Notes: generated from the letters alone by a model not told the origin. 64,000 nt of DNA from Nitratireductor sp. (GCF_017794765.1 NZ_CP051236.1:2742176-2806175); one strand, 5' to 3'. Counted from the stretch's first letter, positions 54,219 through 63,217 are shown. A program made the numbers and translations.

Positions 54219-55451
54219 ATGAACATGCAAGGTTCGCAAGACGTTATGGAAAAAATCTTATCCCGCTCCGCAACACCACCTCACATCGTGACACTCGTGA
54301 TCGCGACCGCAACGGCGGCCGTTTCCATGAACGTTTTTCTGCCATCCCTTCCCGGCATGGCAGAGTATTTCCAGGCGGACTACAGCATCGTTCAACTGGC
54401 GGTCTCGCTTTACCTTGCGGCCACAGCCGTCCTCCAGCTGGGGATCGGCCCCGCTTCGGACCATTTCGGTCGCCGTCCGGTCATGCTCACCTGCTTCGCA
54501 ATATTCATTCTGGCAACCATCGCGGCATTGATGGCGCCCAACATCACCATTTTCCTGATCTGCCGGGTGATGCAGGCCTTCGCGGCCGCCGGCATGGTTC
54601 TCTCAAGGGCAATCGTGCGCGACACCGTTGGCGCGGACGAAGCGGCCAGCCGCATTGGTTACATCACCATGGGCATGACGCTCGCCCCCATGCTCGGTCC
54701 CCTGATCGGAGGATTTCTGGATGAGCTTTACGGATGGAAAGCAACGTTCTACCTGATCCTCGGCTTCGGGATCATCTCGTTCCTCGTGGTGTATCTCGAC
54801 CTGGGCGAGACAAACCGTAACCCATCCGCCAGCATGACCGCACAGGTAAGGAATTATCCGGAGCTCTTCCGGGCGAGGCGCTTCTGGGGCTACACGGCAA
54901 CGGCTGCCATGGCATCCGGCGCTTTTTTTGCCTTTCTTGGGGGTGGACCCTACGTCGCCACCGAAATCCTTGATCTGACGCCATCGCAATACGGGATGTA
55001 TTTCATCCTGATCTCGGTTGGTTACATGATCGGAAACTTCCTTTCAGGCCGTTTTTCAAGGCGCATCGGCATCAATCCCATGATGCTAGCGGGCAATATT
55101 CTTGCCTCTCTCGGCCTCGTTCTTTCACTGGTGCTGTTTGCAGCAGGGCTTTTTCATCCGATGTCGCTTTTCGGCCCATCGTTTTTCGTCGGTATCGGCA
55201 ACGGCATGACCATGCCAAATGCCAATGCCGGCATTGTCAGCGTCCGGCCGCATCTTGCCGGTTCGGCCTCCGGCCTCGGCGGAGCGCTGCAGATCGGCGG
55301 CGGAGCGGCGCTCTCAGTGATAGCCGGAGCTGTTCTTTCTCCGGAAACCGGGCCATTCCCGCTAATATGGGTGATGCTTGCATCTTCCACGCTCGCCATC
55401 GTCGCATCGCTCTACGTGATCTATGTGGCCCGCCAGGCAGGAAACATCTGA
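54219..55451 (+). CDS. Bcr/CflA-family multidrug MFS transporter
   Basis: The protein is about 410 residues with 12 membrane segments. MNVFLPSLPGMAEYFQADYS, LYLAATAVLQLGIGPASDHFGRRPVML and RVMQAFAAAGMVLSRAIVRD are typical of drug:proton antiporters of the Bcr/CflA group. The start is uncertain among ATGs at 54219, 54225 and 54246. It ends 8 nt before mobA, so the transporter and cofactor genes may share a transcript. The drug is unknown. Confidence 0.85.
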   Translation: MNMQGSQDVMEKILSRSATPPHIVTLVIATATAAVSMNVFLPSLPGMAEYFQADYSIVQLAVSLYLAATAVLQLGIGPASDHFGRRPVMLTCFAIFILATIAALMAPNITIFLICRVMQAFAAAGMVLSRAIVRDTVGADEAASRIGYITMGMTLAPMLGPLIGGFLDELYGWKATFYLILGFGIISFLVVYLDLGETNRNPSASMTAQVRNYPELFRARRFWGYTATAAMASGAFFAFLGGGPYVATEILDLTPSQYGMYFILISVGYMIGNFLSGRFSRRIGINPMMLAGNILASLGLVLSLVLFAAGLFHPMSLFGPSFFVGIGNGMTMPNANAGIVSVRPHLAGSASGLGGALQIGGGAALSVIAGAVLSPETGPFPLIWVMLASSTLAIVASLYVIYVARQAGNI

Positions 55452-55459
55452 GGGAGACG

Positions 55460-56083
55460 ATGGGCTTGGGCGTTGCTGGAGTAATCCTTGCCGGCGGAAC
55501 GGCACAGCGCATGGGTGGCGGCGACAAGGGATTGCTGCGTCTCAACGCGTCAACGATCATTGAGACGGTGATGGAGAGGCTCGCGCCTCAGGTTGACCGC
55601 ATGGTGCTCAACGCCAATGGCGACCCGCACAGGTTCGCCCCGCTTGGGCTTGAGGTGGTTCCCGATCCCCTCCCCGAACCCATGGGTCCGTTGGGCGGCG
55701 TTCTCGCCGGCCTTGAATGGGCAAAAACCAGCACTCCCAGACCATCACATATCGTGACAGCGGCAGCAGACACGCCTTTTCTTCCCGGAAACCTTGTTAC
55801 GCGCCTTATGGAGGCCACCCGTGTTTCCGGCGGACCGGCAATCGCACGCAGCAACGGCGCACTTCATCCGGTCTTTGCTCTCTGGCCTGTACACCTTGCC
55901 GATGACCTCGCCCGCCATCTTGCCAGCGGCGGAACCCGCCGGATCCGCGCCTACGCCTGCGATCAACACAACGCGGCTCTGGTGGACTTTGCTTGCCATC
56001 CCGAGGCCGATCCGTTCTTCAACATCAACACGCCCGAAGATCTCCAGACAGCGCGTGAAAGGCACCGAAGGGAAGCGACGTGA
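55460..56083 (+). CDS. mobA: molybdenum cofactor guanylyltransferase MobA
   Basis: The 207-residue enzyme transfers GMP to Mo-molybdopterin, forming the MGD cofactor used by DMSO-reductase-type enzymes. The nucleotide-binding loop is GVILAGGTAQRMGGGDKGLL at residues 5-24, with FINTPEDL-like FNINTPEDLQ near the end. The ATG at 55460 follows AGGGAG and excludes overlap with the MFS gene. Its stop overlaps the mobB GTG start. Confidence 0.93.
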   Translation: MGLGVAGVILAGGTAQRMGGGDKGLLRLNASTIIETVMERLAPQVDRMVLNANGDPHRFAPLGLEVVPDPLPEPMGPLGGVLAGLEWAKTSTPRPSHIVTAAADTPFLPGNLVTRLMEATRVSGGPAIARSNGALHPVFALWPVHLADDLARHLASGGTRRIRAYACDQHNAALVDFACHPEADPFFNINTPEDLQTARERHRREAT

Positions 56084-56598
56084 AACAGGCGGTTTTTGGC
56101 ATTGTAGGCTGGAAGAATTCCGGAAAAACCACTCTGACGGCGGCACTTGTGAGGGAGTTGACGAAACGCGGTTTTCGGATCGCCACGCTGAAACACGCAC
56201 ACCATGCGTTCGACATAGATCATGAAGGCACAGATTCTCACCGGCATCGAAGCGCCGGGGCTTCGGAGGTGGCGATCGTCTCCGCAAAACGCTGGGCGAT
56301 CATTCACGAACTGGAGGGTGCACAAGAGCCGACCCTGACCGAAATGCTCGCGCGCCTTTCACCGTGCGACCTCGTCCTGATCGAAGGTTTCAAACGCGAA
56401 AATCATCCCAAGCTGGAATGCAGGCGGCGTGAAGCGCGCGATCAGACCTGCCTGGCAGTGGCAGACCCGACCATCGTCGCTGTTGCCGGAGATTACGAGA
56501 CTGAGACTGGGGATCTGCCGCGGTTTGATCTCGGAGATGTGGAGCGGATTGCCGACTTTGTCATCAGCCACACCGGCATCGGCGAGCAGGCGCGTTAG
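56080..56598 (+). CDS. mobB: molybdopterin-guanine dinucleotide biosynthesis adaptor MobB
   Basis: The 172-residue GTPase-like protein starts with GTG. It has a P-loop FGIVGWKNSGKTTL, the switch region ATLKHAHHAFDIDHEGTDSHRH and DLVLIEGFKREN, all typical of MobB. It assists MobA in cofactor guanylation but is often dispensable. Its start overlaps the mobA stop by 4 nt (GTGA), indicating coupled translation. Confidence 0.93.
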   Translation: MKQAVFGIVGWKNSGKTTLTAALVRELTKRGFRIATLKHAHHAFDIDHEGTDSHRHRSAGASEVAIVSAKRWAIIHELEGAQEPTLTEMLARLSPCDLVLIEGFKRENHPKLECRRREARDQTCLAVADPTIVAVAGDYETETGDLPRFDLGDVERIADFVISHTGIGEQAR

Positions 56599-56738
56599 GG
56601 TCACGATCCGTCCATTCATTGCATGGGACCAGTCACCTTTAAGGTTGCAATTTGAATAGGATCGGTGGGAATATCCGGCTTCATGTTCCGCCCGGCAGGA
56701 GGCCGGAAGCGGTAGATAATTAGATGAGAGGAACCAGA

Positions 56739-57524
56739 ATGCATATTTCAAGGCGTATCGCGCTTGCACTGCCTGCGGCAGCTTTGGCTCTGGTAGTGGG
56801 CTCGGCTCATGCCCAGGACATGATGAAGCTCAAGATCGGCACCGAAGGCGCCTATCCTCCCTTCAACAACCTGACCGCAGACGGCTCCCTTGAAGGGTTC
56901 GACATCGATATCGCCAAAGCGCTTTGCGACGAGATGAAGGCTGAATGCGAGTTCGTCACGCAGGACTGGGACGGTATTATTCCCGCGTTGCAAGCGGGCA
57001 AGTTCGACGCAATCGTCGCGTCCATGTCGATCACGGAAGAGCGCAAGAAGCAGGTCGACTTCACCAACAAGTATTACAACACGCCGCCAGCTCTGGTCGT
57101 GCCTAAGGAATCAGATATTGCCGGCACCTCACCGGAGGATCTGGCCGGCAAGGTTATCGGCGCGCAGGGTTCGACCACCCACGCGAATTTCGCCGAAACC
57201 ACCTTCACCGACAGCGATGTGAAGGTCTATCCGACCGCTGAGGAATACAAACTCGACATGGTCAATGGGCGACTTGATGCGGTCATAGATGACATCATCG
57301 TTCTCCAGGAATTCCTGGACAGCGACGACGGCGCCTGCTGCAAGGTTCTGGGTACACTCACCCCGCGTGAGGACATCTATGGCCCCGGCATCGGCATCGC
57401 TGTGCGGCAGGGTGAGGACGAGCTTCGCGAAAAGCTGAATGCCGCCATTACAGCCATTCGTGAAAATGGAAAATACAAGGAAATCAACGACAAGTATTTC
57501 ACGTTCGACGCTTACGGCGACTGA
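56739..57524 (+). CDS. polar amino-acid ABC transporter substrate-binding protein
   Basis: The 261-residue periplasmic receptor has a signal peptide MHISRRIALALPAAALALVV, cleaved after AHA. The mature part fits the Lys/Arg/Orn/His/octopine group: IGTEGAYPPFNNLTADG, LEGFDIDIAKALCDEM, DAIVASMSITEERKKQVDFT and IGAQGSTTHANFAE. Two adjacent Cys (GACCKVL) probably form a disulfide pair with others. The ATG at 56739 follows GAGAGGA, making it preferable to 56724. A 10-bp hairpin separates it from the permease genes. Confidence 0.93.
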   Translation: MHISRRIALALPAAALALVVGSAHAQDMMKLKIGTEGAYPPFNNLTADGSLEGFDIDIAKALCDEMKAECEFVTQDWDGIIPALQAGKFDAIVASMSITEERKKQVDFTNKYYNTPPALVVPKESDIAGTSPEDLAGKVIGAQGSTTHANFAETTFTDSDVKVYPTAEEYKLDMVNGRLDAVIDDIIVLQEFLDSDDGACCKVLGTLTPREDIYGPGIGIAVRQGEDELREKLNAAITAIRENGKYKEINDKYFTFDAYGD

Positions 57525-57554
57525 GCGTCGTTGCGATGTCCTGATTTAATGTCA

Positions 57555-57586
57555 CAGGCGGCCGCCTCCGGGAGTTCGGCCGCCTG
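57555..57586 (+). promoter_or_regulatory. hairpin between receptor and permease genes
   Basis: CAGGCGGCCG (57555-57564) and CGGCCGCCTG (57577-57586) form a perfect 10-bp stem with a 12-nt loop, 30 nt past the receptor stop. Such structures often limit read-through or stabilise the receptor mRNA. No T-run follows. Confidence 0.65.
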
Positions 57587-57682
57587 AATTGCATGCGGCT
57601 CTGGTGACAGAGCTCGAACAAGAAAAATCGCCAATTCGCATCTAGATGCCGGGTCAGGCGGTTCGGACAGGGGTGTTGGGAG

Positions 57683-58396
57683 ATGGAAAGGGTCTGGACC
57701 CTTTTGAGTTTTGGGCCGGAAGGCTGGGGCGATGATATCGCCAAGGGCGTGCTTCTGACGGTTTCTCTGGCACTGGCAACGTTACCGCTTGGACTGGCGA
57801 TCGGTTTTTTCGTCGCGTTGGGAAAACGTTCCAGCGACAAGACCTTACGTCTCGCGGCCAACATCTATACGACGATCTTTCGCGGTCTGCCGGAGCTTTT
57901 GACGCTCTTTCTGGTCTTCTACGGCGCGCAGATTGGCCTGCAGCAAATCGTGCGGCTGTTCAATCCGGACGCTAGTATAGAGATCAACGCTTTTGTAGCA
58001 GGCATGGTCGCGCTCGGCGCCGTGTTCTCCTCCTACGCCAGCGAAGTGTTTCTGGCCGCCTTCCGGGCCATCCCACAGGGTCAGTATGAGGGCGGTCAAG
58101 CGATCGGGCTTTCTAACCCGCAGACCATGCGCCTCATCATCCTGCCTCAGCTCCTGAGACTGGCGCTGCCTGGCCTTTCCAATCTCTGGCTCATCCTCCT
58201 GAAAGATACCGCGCTCGTTTCGGTGATCGGCCTCGCCGATATCCTGCGTCAGACCGGCATCGCCGCACGCGTCACCAAGGAAGCATTCTTGTTCTTCGGG
58301 ATCGCATGCCTCCTCTATCTCGTATTGGCCATGTTGTCCTCAATCGTCCTGGGCATGATCGAGAGCTGGACCAAACGCCACGGAGTCCAGCGATGA
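57683..58396 (+). CDS. amino-acid ABC transporter permease (HisQ/OccQ type)
   Basis: The 237-residue inner-membrane permease has about five hydrophobic segments. Its conserved cytosolic EAA loop appears as QGQYEGGQAIGLSNPQTMRLIILPQLLR near residue 132. The N-terminus has AKGVLLTVSLALATLPLGL, as in HisQ/ArtQ/OccQ. Its stop overlaps the start of the second permease gene by 4 nt (ATGA). It would form a heterodimer with that permease. Confidence 0.93.
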   Translation: MERVWTLLSFGPEGWGDDIAKGVLLTVSLALATLPLGLAIGFFVALGKRSSDKTLRLAANIYTTIFRGLPELLTLFLVFYGAQIGLQQIVRLFNPDASIEINAFVAGMVALGAVFSSYASEVFLAAFRAIPQGQYEGGQAIGLSNPQTMRLIILPQLLRLALPGLSNLWLILLKDTALVSVIGLADILRQTGIAARVTKEAFLFFGIACLLYLVLAMLSSIVLGMIESWTKRHGVQR

Positions 58397-59217
58397 GTGC
58401 TGAGACACAAGCCGCAGTCGAGCGCCCGCCCGTCATCAAAGAGGGCTGGACGCGTGCCCGCACAATCGGCGTGGTCCTGCTGACGATCTGGGCCGCGCTC
58501 GGCCTTGCTGTTCTGGGCTTCATGATCAACGCCTGGGATCCGGATATTTTCACGCGCTACGCACCGCGCTATCTCTCGGGCCTGTGGATCACCGTCCAGC
58601 TTGTCGTTGTTTCGGTTTTTCTCGGCGCAATCCTCTCCGTGCCCATCGCCCTTGGACGCACTTCAAAGAACAAGCTGATAGGCGCCCTCGCCTATGCATA
58701 CGTCTATTTTTTCCGTGGGACCCCGCTGCTCGCCCAGACCTTCCTGGTCTACTACGGACTTGGCTCTTTCAGACCTGAACTTCAGGCTGTCGGATTGTGG
58801 ACGTTCTTCCGGGAAGCCTGGTACTGTGCCGTCTTCGCCTTCACGCTCAACACTGCCGCCTATCAGGCGGAAATTCTGCGCGGTGCCATCGAGAGTGTCG
58901 GCAAGGGACAATGGGAAGCTGCCGCCGCACTCGGCCTGTCGAGGTTCCAGACCGCGCGCAAGATCATTCTCCCCCAGGCGCTCATTGTCGCGCTCAGGCC
59001 CTATGGCAATGAGATCATATTGATGATCAAGGGGTCCGCCATCGTCGCCATCATCACGGTCTATGACCTGATGGGCGAGACACGTCGCGCCTACGCACGC
59101 ACGTTCGACTTCCAGACTTACATATGGGCTGCCATCATCTATCTTGGTCTCGTCGAGGTCCTCCGCAACGCCGTTGATTGGATCGAGCGTCGAATTACCA
59201 AGCATTTGAAGCGCTGA
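58393..59217 (+). CDS. amino-acid ABC transporter permease (HisM/OccM type)
   Basis: The 274-residue permease has an N-terminal cytosolic extension of about 35 residues, then about five membrane segments and the EAA loop SVGKGQWEAAAALGLSRFQTARKIILPQAL near residue 170. YFFRGTPLLAQTFLVYYGL is a family hallmark. The ATG at 58393 overlaps the preceding stop. The usual ATPase gene is not found after it; the next gene is a dehydrogenase. Confidence 0.93.
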   Translation: MSAETQAAVERPPVIKEGWTRARTIGVVLLTIWAALGLAVLGFMINAWDPDIFTRYAPRYLSGLWITVQLVVVSVFLGAILSVPIALGRTSKNKLIGALAYAYVYFFRGTPLLAQTFLVYYGLGSFRPELQAVGLWTFFREAWYCAVFAFTLNTAAYQAEILRGAIESVGKGQWEAAAALGLSRFQTARKIILPQALIVALRPYGNEIILMIKGSAIVAIITVYDLMGETRRAYARTFDFQTYIWAAIIYLGLVEVLRNAVDWIERRITKHLKR

Positions 59218-59253
59218 CGCGCGCAACACAGCATACAAGGAGAAGTTTTCGAA

Positions 59254-60123
59254 ATGGCGGACGTCGCATTCATCGGGCTCGGGGTCATGGGATATCCGAT
59301 GGCCGCACATCTTCACAACAAGGGGGGGCATACGGTTACGGTGTACAATCGCACCGCAGCGAAGGCACAGAGCTGGGTCAACGAGCATGGAGGCGCGCAC
59401 GCGCCGACGCCCCGGGACGCTGCAATCGACAAGGATTTCGTCTTCGCCTGCGTGGGCAATGACGACGATCTTCGCTCGGTGACACTCGGCCAGGATGGGG
59501 CTTTCCATGGCATGAAAAAGGGCGCGGTTTTTATCGACAACACCACCGCGTCTGCCGAAGTTGCGCGTGAGCTCGCCGAAGAGGCTGAGAAGCGTGGCTT
59601 CGGTTTCATCGACGCACCAGTCTCAGGCGGACAGGCCGGCGCGGAAAACGGTGTTTTAACGGTCATGTGCGGAGGCGAACAAGCAGTCTTCGAAAAAGCA
59701 AAACCGGTGATCGAATCCTTCGCCCGTATGGTTGGCTTGATGGGGCCGGCGGGGGCCGGACAGCTAACGAAAATGATCAACCAGATCTGCATCGCAGGGC
59801 TGGTGCAAGGGCTGGCTGAAGGCATTCATTTCGGCCAGAAAGCCGGGCTCGATATTGAGAAAGTCGTCGACGTCATCTCCAAGGGAGCAGCCGGTTCCTG
59901 GCAGATGGAAAATCGTCACAAGACGATGAACCAAGGCAAGTACGACTTCGGTTTCGCGGTCGACTGGATGCGCAAGGATCTGGGCATTTGCCTGGCCGAG
60001 GCCGATCGCAACGGCGCGAGCCTGCCCGTCACCGCTCTCGTGGATCAATTCTACAAGGACGTCCAGAAGATGGGGGGCAATCGCTGGGATACATCCTCCC
60101 TGCTTGCCCGACTCGCGAAGTAG
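59254..60123 (+). CDS. beta-hydroxyacid dehydrogenase family NAD(P) enzyme
   Basis: The 289-residue enzyme of the 3-hydroxyisobutyrate/tartronate-semialdehyde/GLYR group has Rossmann motif FIGLGVMGYPMAAHL at the N-terminus. NRT after the second strand favours NADP. The substrate loop is FIDAPVSGGQAGAENG and the catalytic Lys lies in GQLTKMINQ. It could reduce a semialdehyde or oxidise a hydroxyacid. It lies 36 nt after the permease on the same strand, possibly co-transcribed, which suggests a link with the transported compound. Confidence 0.9.
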   Translation: MADVAFIGLGVMGYPMAAHLHNKGGHTVTVYNRTAAKAQSWVNEHGGAHAPTPRDAAIDKDFVFACVGNDDDLRSVTLGQDGAFHGMKKGAVFIDNTTASAEVARELAEEAEKRGFGFIDAPVSGGQAGAENGVLTVMCGGEQAVFEKAKPVIESFARMVGLMGPAGAGQLTKMINQICIAGLVQGLAEGIHFGQKAGLDIEKVVDVISKGAAGSWQMENRHKTMNQGKYDFGFAVDWMRKDLGICLAEADRNGASLPVTALVDQFYKDVQKMGGNRWDTSSLLARLAK

Positions 60124-60132
60124 GGGCCAACA

Positions 60133-60690
60133 ATGACCAGCCGGTGCGCGGCATATCTTGCAACATTGCTCACAGCTTTGCCCGCATCGGCCTGTATCGC
60201 TTCAATGGCTACCGGTTCCGAAATCCCGGAGCAACCGGAAGGTGTTCGGCCCGTCACCTGGGCAGATCTTGCCTCGTCCGCTCCGGATGAGAAAAAGAGG
60301 GCTCACCTGACCGATTTCAGCGGGCAGACGGTCAGCCTCTCCGGCTACCTTCTGCCCGCTGACCTGGAAGGCGAGCTTGTCTATTCCTTCATCCTGGTGG
60401 CACGCCCCGGTGCCTGCAGCCACATGCAGCAACCATCCCCCAGTCAGGTCATTCGGGTCGTGCCATCGACCCCCTACCGCTTAAGTTCCAACTACGAACC
60501 GGTGACCGTAACCGGGGCTCTGCAGCCCGTTCTTGAAAAAACTCAGCTTTTCATTCTGGACGGCGCAGCGATCATAGAGTCGGGCTTCACGATGCGACGC
60601 GCCGCGGTTAACCCAAACAGCAGCCCGCCGGCATGGCAAGCGCCCTCGCCCGGCAATCCCTGGCGCAGTGTTGTCAAAGGCGGGAATTAG
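60133..60690 (+). CDS. DUF3299-like exported protein
   Basis: The 185-residue protein has an N-terminal signal-like region (YLATLLTALPASACIASMA). A DUF3299-type core follows with FSGQTVSLSGYLLPADLEGELVYSFILVARPGACSHMQQPSPSQVIRV; the Cys-His pair in GACSH and the PSPSQ element are the family's hallmarks. The tail is Pro-rich. It lies 9 nt after the dehydrogenase gene. Function unknown; it may act in metal or redox homeostasis of the periplasm. Confidence 0.75.
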   Translation: MTSRCAAYLATLLTALPASACIASMATGSEIPEQPEGVRPVTWADLASSAPDEKKRAHLTDFSGQTVSLSGYLLPADLEGELVYSFILVARPGACSHMQQPSPSQVIRVVPSTPYRLSSNYEPVTVTGALQPVLEKTQLFILDGAAIIESGFTMRRAAVNPNSSPPAWQAPSPGNPWRSVVKGGN

Positions 60691-60695
60691 CCAGC

Positions 60696-61190
60696 TCAGC
60701 CACCATTGCCTCCGCCTGAATCCTTGTCCAGGACAAGATAGTCGAGCGGAAGCTCGGTCGTATATTTGATCTGCTCCATCGCGAATGTGGATGAAACGTC
60801 GCGGATCTCGATCTTCGCGATCAGCTTCTTGTAGAATGCGTCATAAGCGGCGATGTCCGGCACCACGACACGAAGCAGATAATCCACCTCGCCGCTCATT
60901 CGGTAAAACTCCACTACCTCGGGGAATTGCTGGATCACCTCGGAAAATCGCTTCAGCCATTCGTGGCTGTGCATGTTGGTTCGGATCGACACGAACACAT
61001 TTACCCGGGCATTGACCTTTTCCGGATCAAGCACCGCCACGCGCCGACGAATAACCCCTTCTTCCTCCAGCTTCTGGATACGCCGCCAGCATGGTGTGGT
61101 GGAAAGCCCGACCTTTTTTGCGACATCGGCTACGGCAAGGGTTGAATTTTCCTGCAACAAACGCAGGATCTTGCGATCAAGGCGGTCCAT
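60696..61190 (-). CDS. Lrp/AsnC-family regulator
   Basis: The 164-residue regulator starts MDRLDRKILRLLQENSTLAV, with an HTH in VADVAKKVGLSTTPCWRRIQKLEEEGVI. The RAM ligand domain has VVEFYRMSGEVDYLLRVVVPDIAAYDAF. The ATG at 61190 is used; the longer frame adds no conserved sequence. It converges on the DUF3299 gene (5 nt between stops). The ligand is probably an amino acid. A possible AT-rich promoter lies at 61191-61289. Confidence 0.92.
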   Translation of the reverse strand: MDRLDRKILRLLQENSTLAVADVAKKVGLSTTPCWRRIQKLEEEGVIRRRVAVLDPEKVNARVNVFVSIRTNMHSHEWLKRFSEVIQQFPEVVEFYRMSGEVDYLLRVVVPDIAAYDAFYKKLIAKIEIRDVSSTFAMEQIKYTTELPLDYLVLDKDSGGGNGG

Positions 61191-61289
61191 GAGGAACTCC
61201 GGAGAAAATGATTTCCTAAAATGGCAAGAGATTATCAAGGTAACAAGAAATTTTTTGCCTTCAAAGCGAGTTTTGCGATCAGATATTCC

Positions 61290-61916
61290 TCATTTCCGTG
61301 GAAGAAGCCGATGAATTTCCTCACGCAGGACGGGCAACAATTCACGTTCAAACCAGGGATTCGTTTTTAACCATCCTGTATTGCGCCATGAAGGATGAGG
61401 CAGCGGCAACACGCGGGGGCACAGGTCGAGCGCCAGCAGTCGACGCCAGTCATGCACCGTCTCGGTAAGGGTTCTGGATTTTTCGGCCCCAAGGTGCCAA
61501 GCCTGGGCATACTGGCCGATAACAAGAACAAGTTCGATCTGAGGCATTGCCGACATCAACTGCGCCCGCCAGGCCGGTGCGCACTCCCGGCGTGGTGGCA
61601 GATCGCCGCCTTTGGCGTCAAGTCCGGGAAAACAAAATCCCATCGGGGCAATGGCAAAGCAGGCGGGATCATAAAATTCAGATCGATCCACCTGAAGCCA
61701 GTCACGCAATCGATCACCGGACCGGTCGTCGAACGGCAAACCCGAGGCATGGACCCGCGTCCCCGGTGCCTGCCCGGCAATGAGGATACGAGCCGTGTTC
61801 GACCCCACCACAACTGGCCGCGGCTCATGCGGCAGAGGGGCGCCAAGCGGTTGTTCCACGCAAATCCGGCAACTGCGAATTCGCGCCAGCAATGGCTCGA
61901 GAGGCGGCGTCTGCAC
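61290..61916 (-). CDS. uracil-DNA glycosylase superfamily protein
   Basis: The 208-residue protein has CRICVEQPLGAPLPHEPRPV followed by the superfamily motif ILIAGQAPGTRVHASGLPFDDRSGDRLR and the C-terminal LPLPHPSWRNTGW loop. These match the UDG fold, with an altered catalytic loop relative to family 4 (GQAPG but no obvious 4Fe-4S set, as only three Cys lie near the ends). Substrate not shown. The GTG at 61916 follows the gst stop by 10 nt and is preferred over an upstream TTG. Confidence 0.75.
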   Translation of the reverse strand: MQTPPLEPLLARIRSCRICVEQPLGAPLPHEPRPVVVGSNTARILIAGQAPGTRVHASGLPFDDRSGDRLRDWLQVDRSEFYDPACFAIAPMGFCFPGLDAKGGDLPPRRECAPAWRAQLMSAMPQIELVLVIGQYAQAWHLGAEKSRTLTETVHDWRRLLALDLCPRVLPLPHPSWRNTGWLKTNPWFERELLPVLREEIHRLLPRK

Positions 61917-61926
61917 GTTTGAACTC

Positions 61927-62538
61927 TCAGGCTTTCGCGCTCGGGCGCCCGGCAACCGTGTGATACCAGCGCATCAGATGATCGAGCCCGTCCGGAACTG
62001 AAATGCGCGCAAGCTTCATAAAGTCAATGCTGACGAGCCCGGTAATATCGGCAATCGAATACTCATCACCCGCGATGAATGGGCGATCGGCCAGGGCCTC
62101 ATCGAGATAGGTAAGAAACTGCAGGGCCTTGGGTTTGTTTGCTTCCCCCCATTCCGCAACCTGCGGCACCTCCCAGTCCTTCATGGCCGGATGCAGGTGC
62201 CGGAAGGCTTGCGCAATGGGATAAAACAGATGCATCTCAACACGGCGCTGCCACATTTCGACTGTGGCGACGCCCAGCGCACCCGTGCCGAAAAGCGCGG
62301 GTTCAGGCTGGAGCCCCTCGAAATAGCGGCATATGGCAACGGTTTCGGTCAAAACCGTCCCGTCATCAAGTTCCAGTACGGGCAAGCGCTGCAGCGGGTT
62401 GAGACGCGTCAGCGCTTCAGACTTGTGCTCCATGGCTCCCATGTCCACCGGCTCGATGGGCACGTCGATCGCCTTTTCCGCCAGAAATATCCGCACACGC
62501 CTAGGGTTGGGCGCCCGGTTACCATCATAGAGCTTCAT
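61927..62538 (-). CDS. glutathione S-transferase family protein
   Basis: The 203-residue protein has a thioredoxin-like N-terminal domain (MKLYDGNRAPNPRRVRIFLAE, ERLPVLELDDGTVLTETVAICRY), with Asn/Arg at the site where other classes have Ser or Tyr. A helical C-terminal domain follows (PFIAGDEYSIADITGLVSIDF, the N-capping box). It would conjugate glutathione to an electrophile. The ATG at 62538 (MKLYDG) is used. Same strand as the downstream UDG-like gene and close to the upstream nuclease gene (7-nt gap). Confidence 0.92.
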   Translation of the reverse strand: MKLYDGNRAPNPRRVRIFLAEKAIDVPIEPVDMGAMEHKSEALTRLNPLQRLPVLELDDGTVLTETVAICRYFEGLQPEPALFGTGALGVATVEMWQRRVEMHLFYPIAQAFRHLHPAMKDWEVPQVAEWGEANKPKALQFLTYLDEALADRPFIAGDEYSIADITGLVSIDFMKLARISVPDGLDHLMRWYHTVAGRPSAKA

Positions 62539-62545
62539 GTTTCGA

Positions 62546-63148
62546 TTACTCCTCACCTGAAAACCATCTCACGAGTCGCCCCCAAAGGCGCCTCAACAGA
62601 TCGCCGTCACCAGGGCGCGGCTCTCCATGATGCTCCTCGCGCCAGTCGCGTGGCGCTTCGAATCCGCCCCCCCATATGCCGCGCTGTGCCCGGCGTGCCT
62701 CCGCTTCGACCGCGTCATAATCGCCATAGGCGAGCGCCCATCCCGCCGCAACGAGCGCTTCGCCAATATCCGTCTCATTCACCTTACAGCGCGCCAGAAG
62801 GCGATCATAGCGATCACGCTGAAAGCCTTCGCAGACTACCTCCGCCCCGCCGACCAACCGACGCAAAGCCCGAAGCGCCTCACGCCCGCATGCATATTCC
62901 TTGCCCCCTAGGGTGCAGCGTTGCTGGAATTCGGGCGCGTCGATGCCTTCAAGGCGAATGCGCTCGCCTGCGACCGTCAGCGTATCGCCGTCATGAACGA
63001 TCACGACACCTGTCAGTGTCTGGCCCCCAAAGCGCTGCAATCTATCGACCAAGAGCGCTACTCCGCCCAAAAACAGGAGCGTCAGCACCACATCCACGAT
63101 GCGGATTGACCTGCGGCCGCGGCTCCGTCTGTTTCGGCGGCCTCTCAT
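62546..63148 (-). CDS. thermonuclease (SNase)-like membrane-anchored protein
   Basis: The 200-residue protein has a basic N-terminus, one membrane helix (VVLTLLFLGGVALLVDRLQ, about residue 19-37) and an SNase-like OB fold. The motifs include HDGDTLTVAGERIRLEGIDAPE, a Cys-rich QQRCTLGGKEYACGREAL and DRYDRLLARC. The acidic and Arg residues of staphylococcal nuclease are in place in DGDT and RLEGIDAPE. It may act on nucleic acids outside the cytosol. Several enzymes of the family also lack activity, so this is tentative. Confidence 0.82.
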   Translation of the reverse strand: MRGRRNRRSRGRRSIRIVDVVLTLLFLGGVALLVDRLQRFGGQTLTGVVIVHDGDTLTVAGERIRLEGIDAPEFQQRCTLGGKEYACGREALRALRRLVGGAEVVCEGFQRDRYDRLLARCKVNETDIGEALVAAGWALAYGDYDAVEAEARRAQRGIWGGGFEAPRDWREEHHGEPRPGDGDLLRRLWGRLVRWFSGEE

Positions 63149-63217
63149 GTTTTGAAGGGTCTCTTAATCATTCACGAATAAGTTGAGCGGTGAATAGCGG
63201 GAATTCAAAAACGGGTC

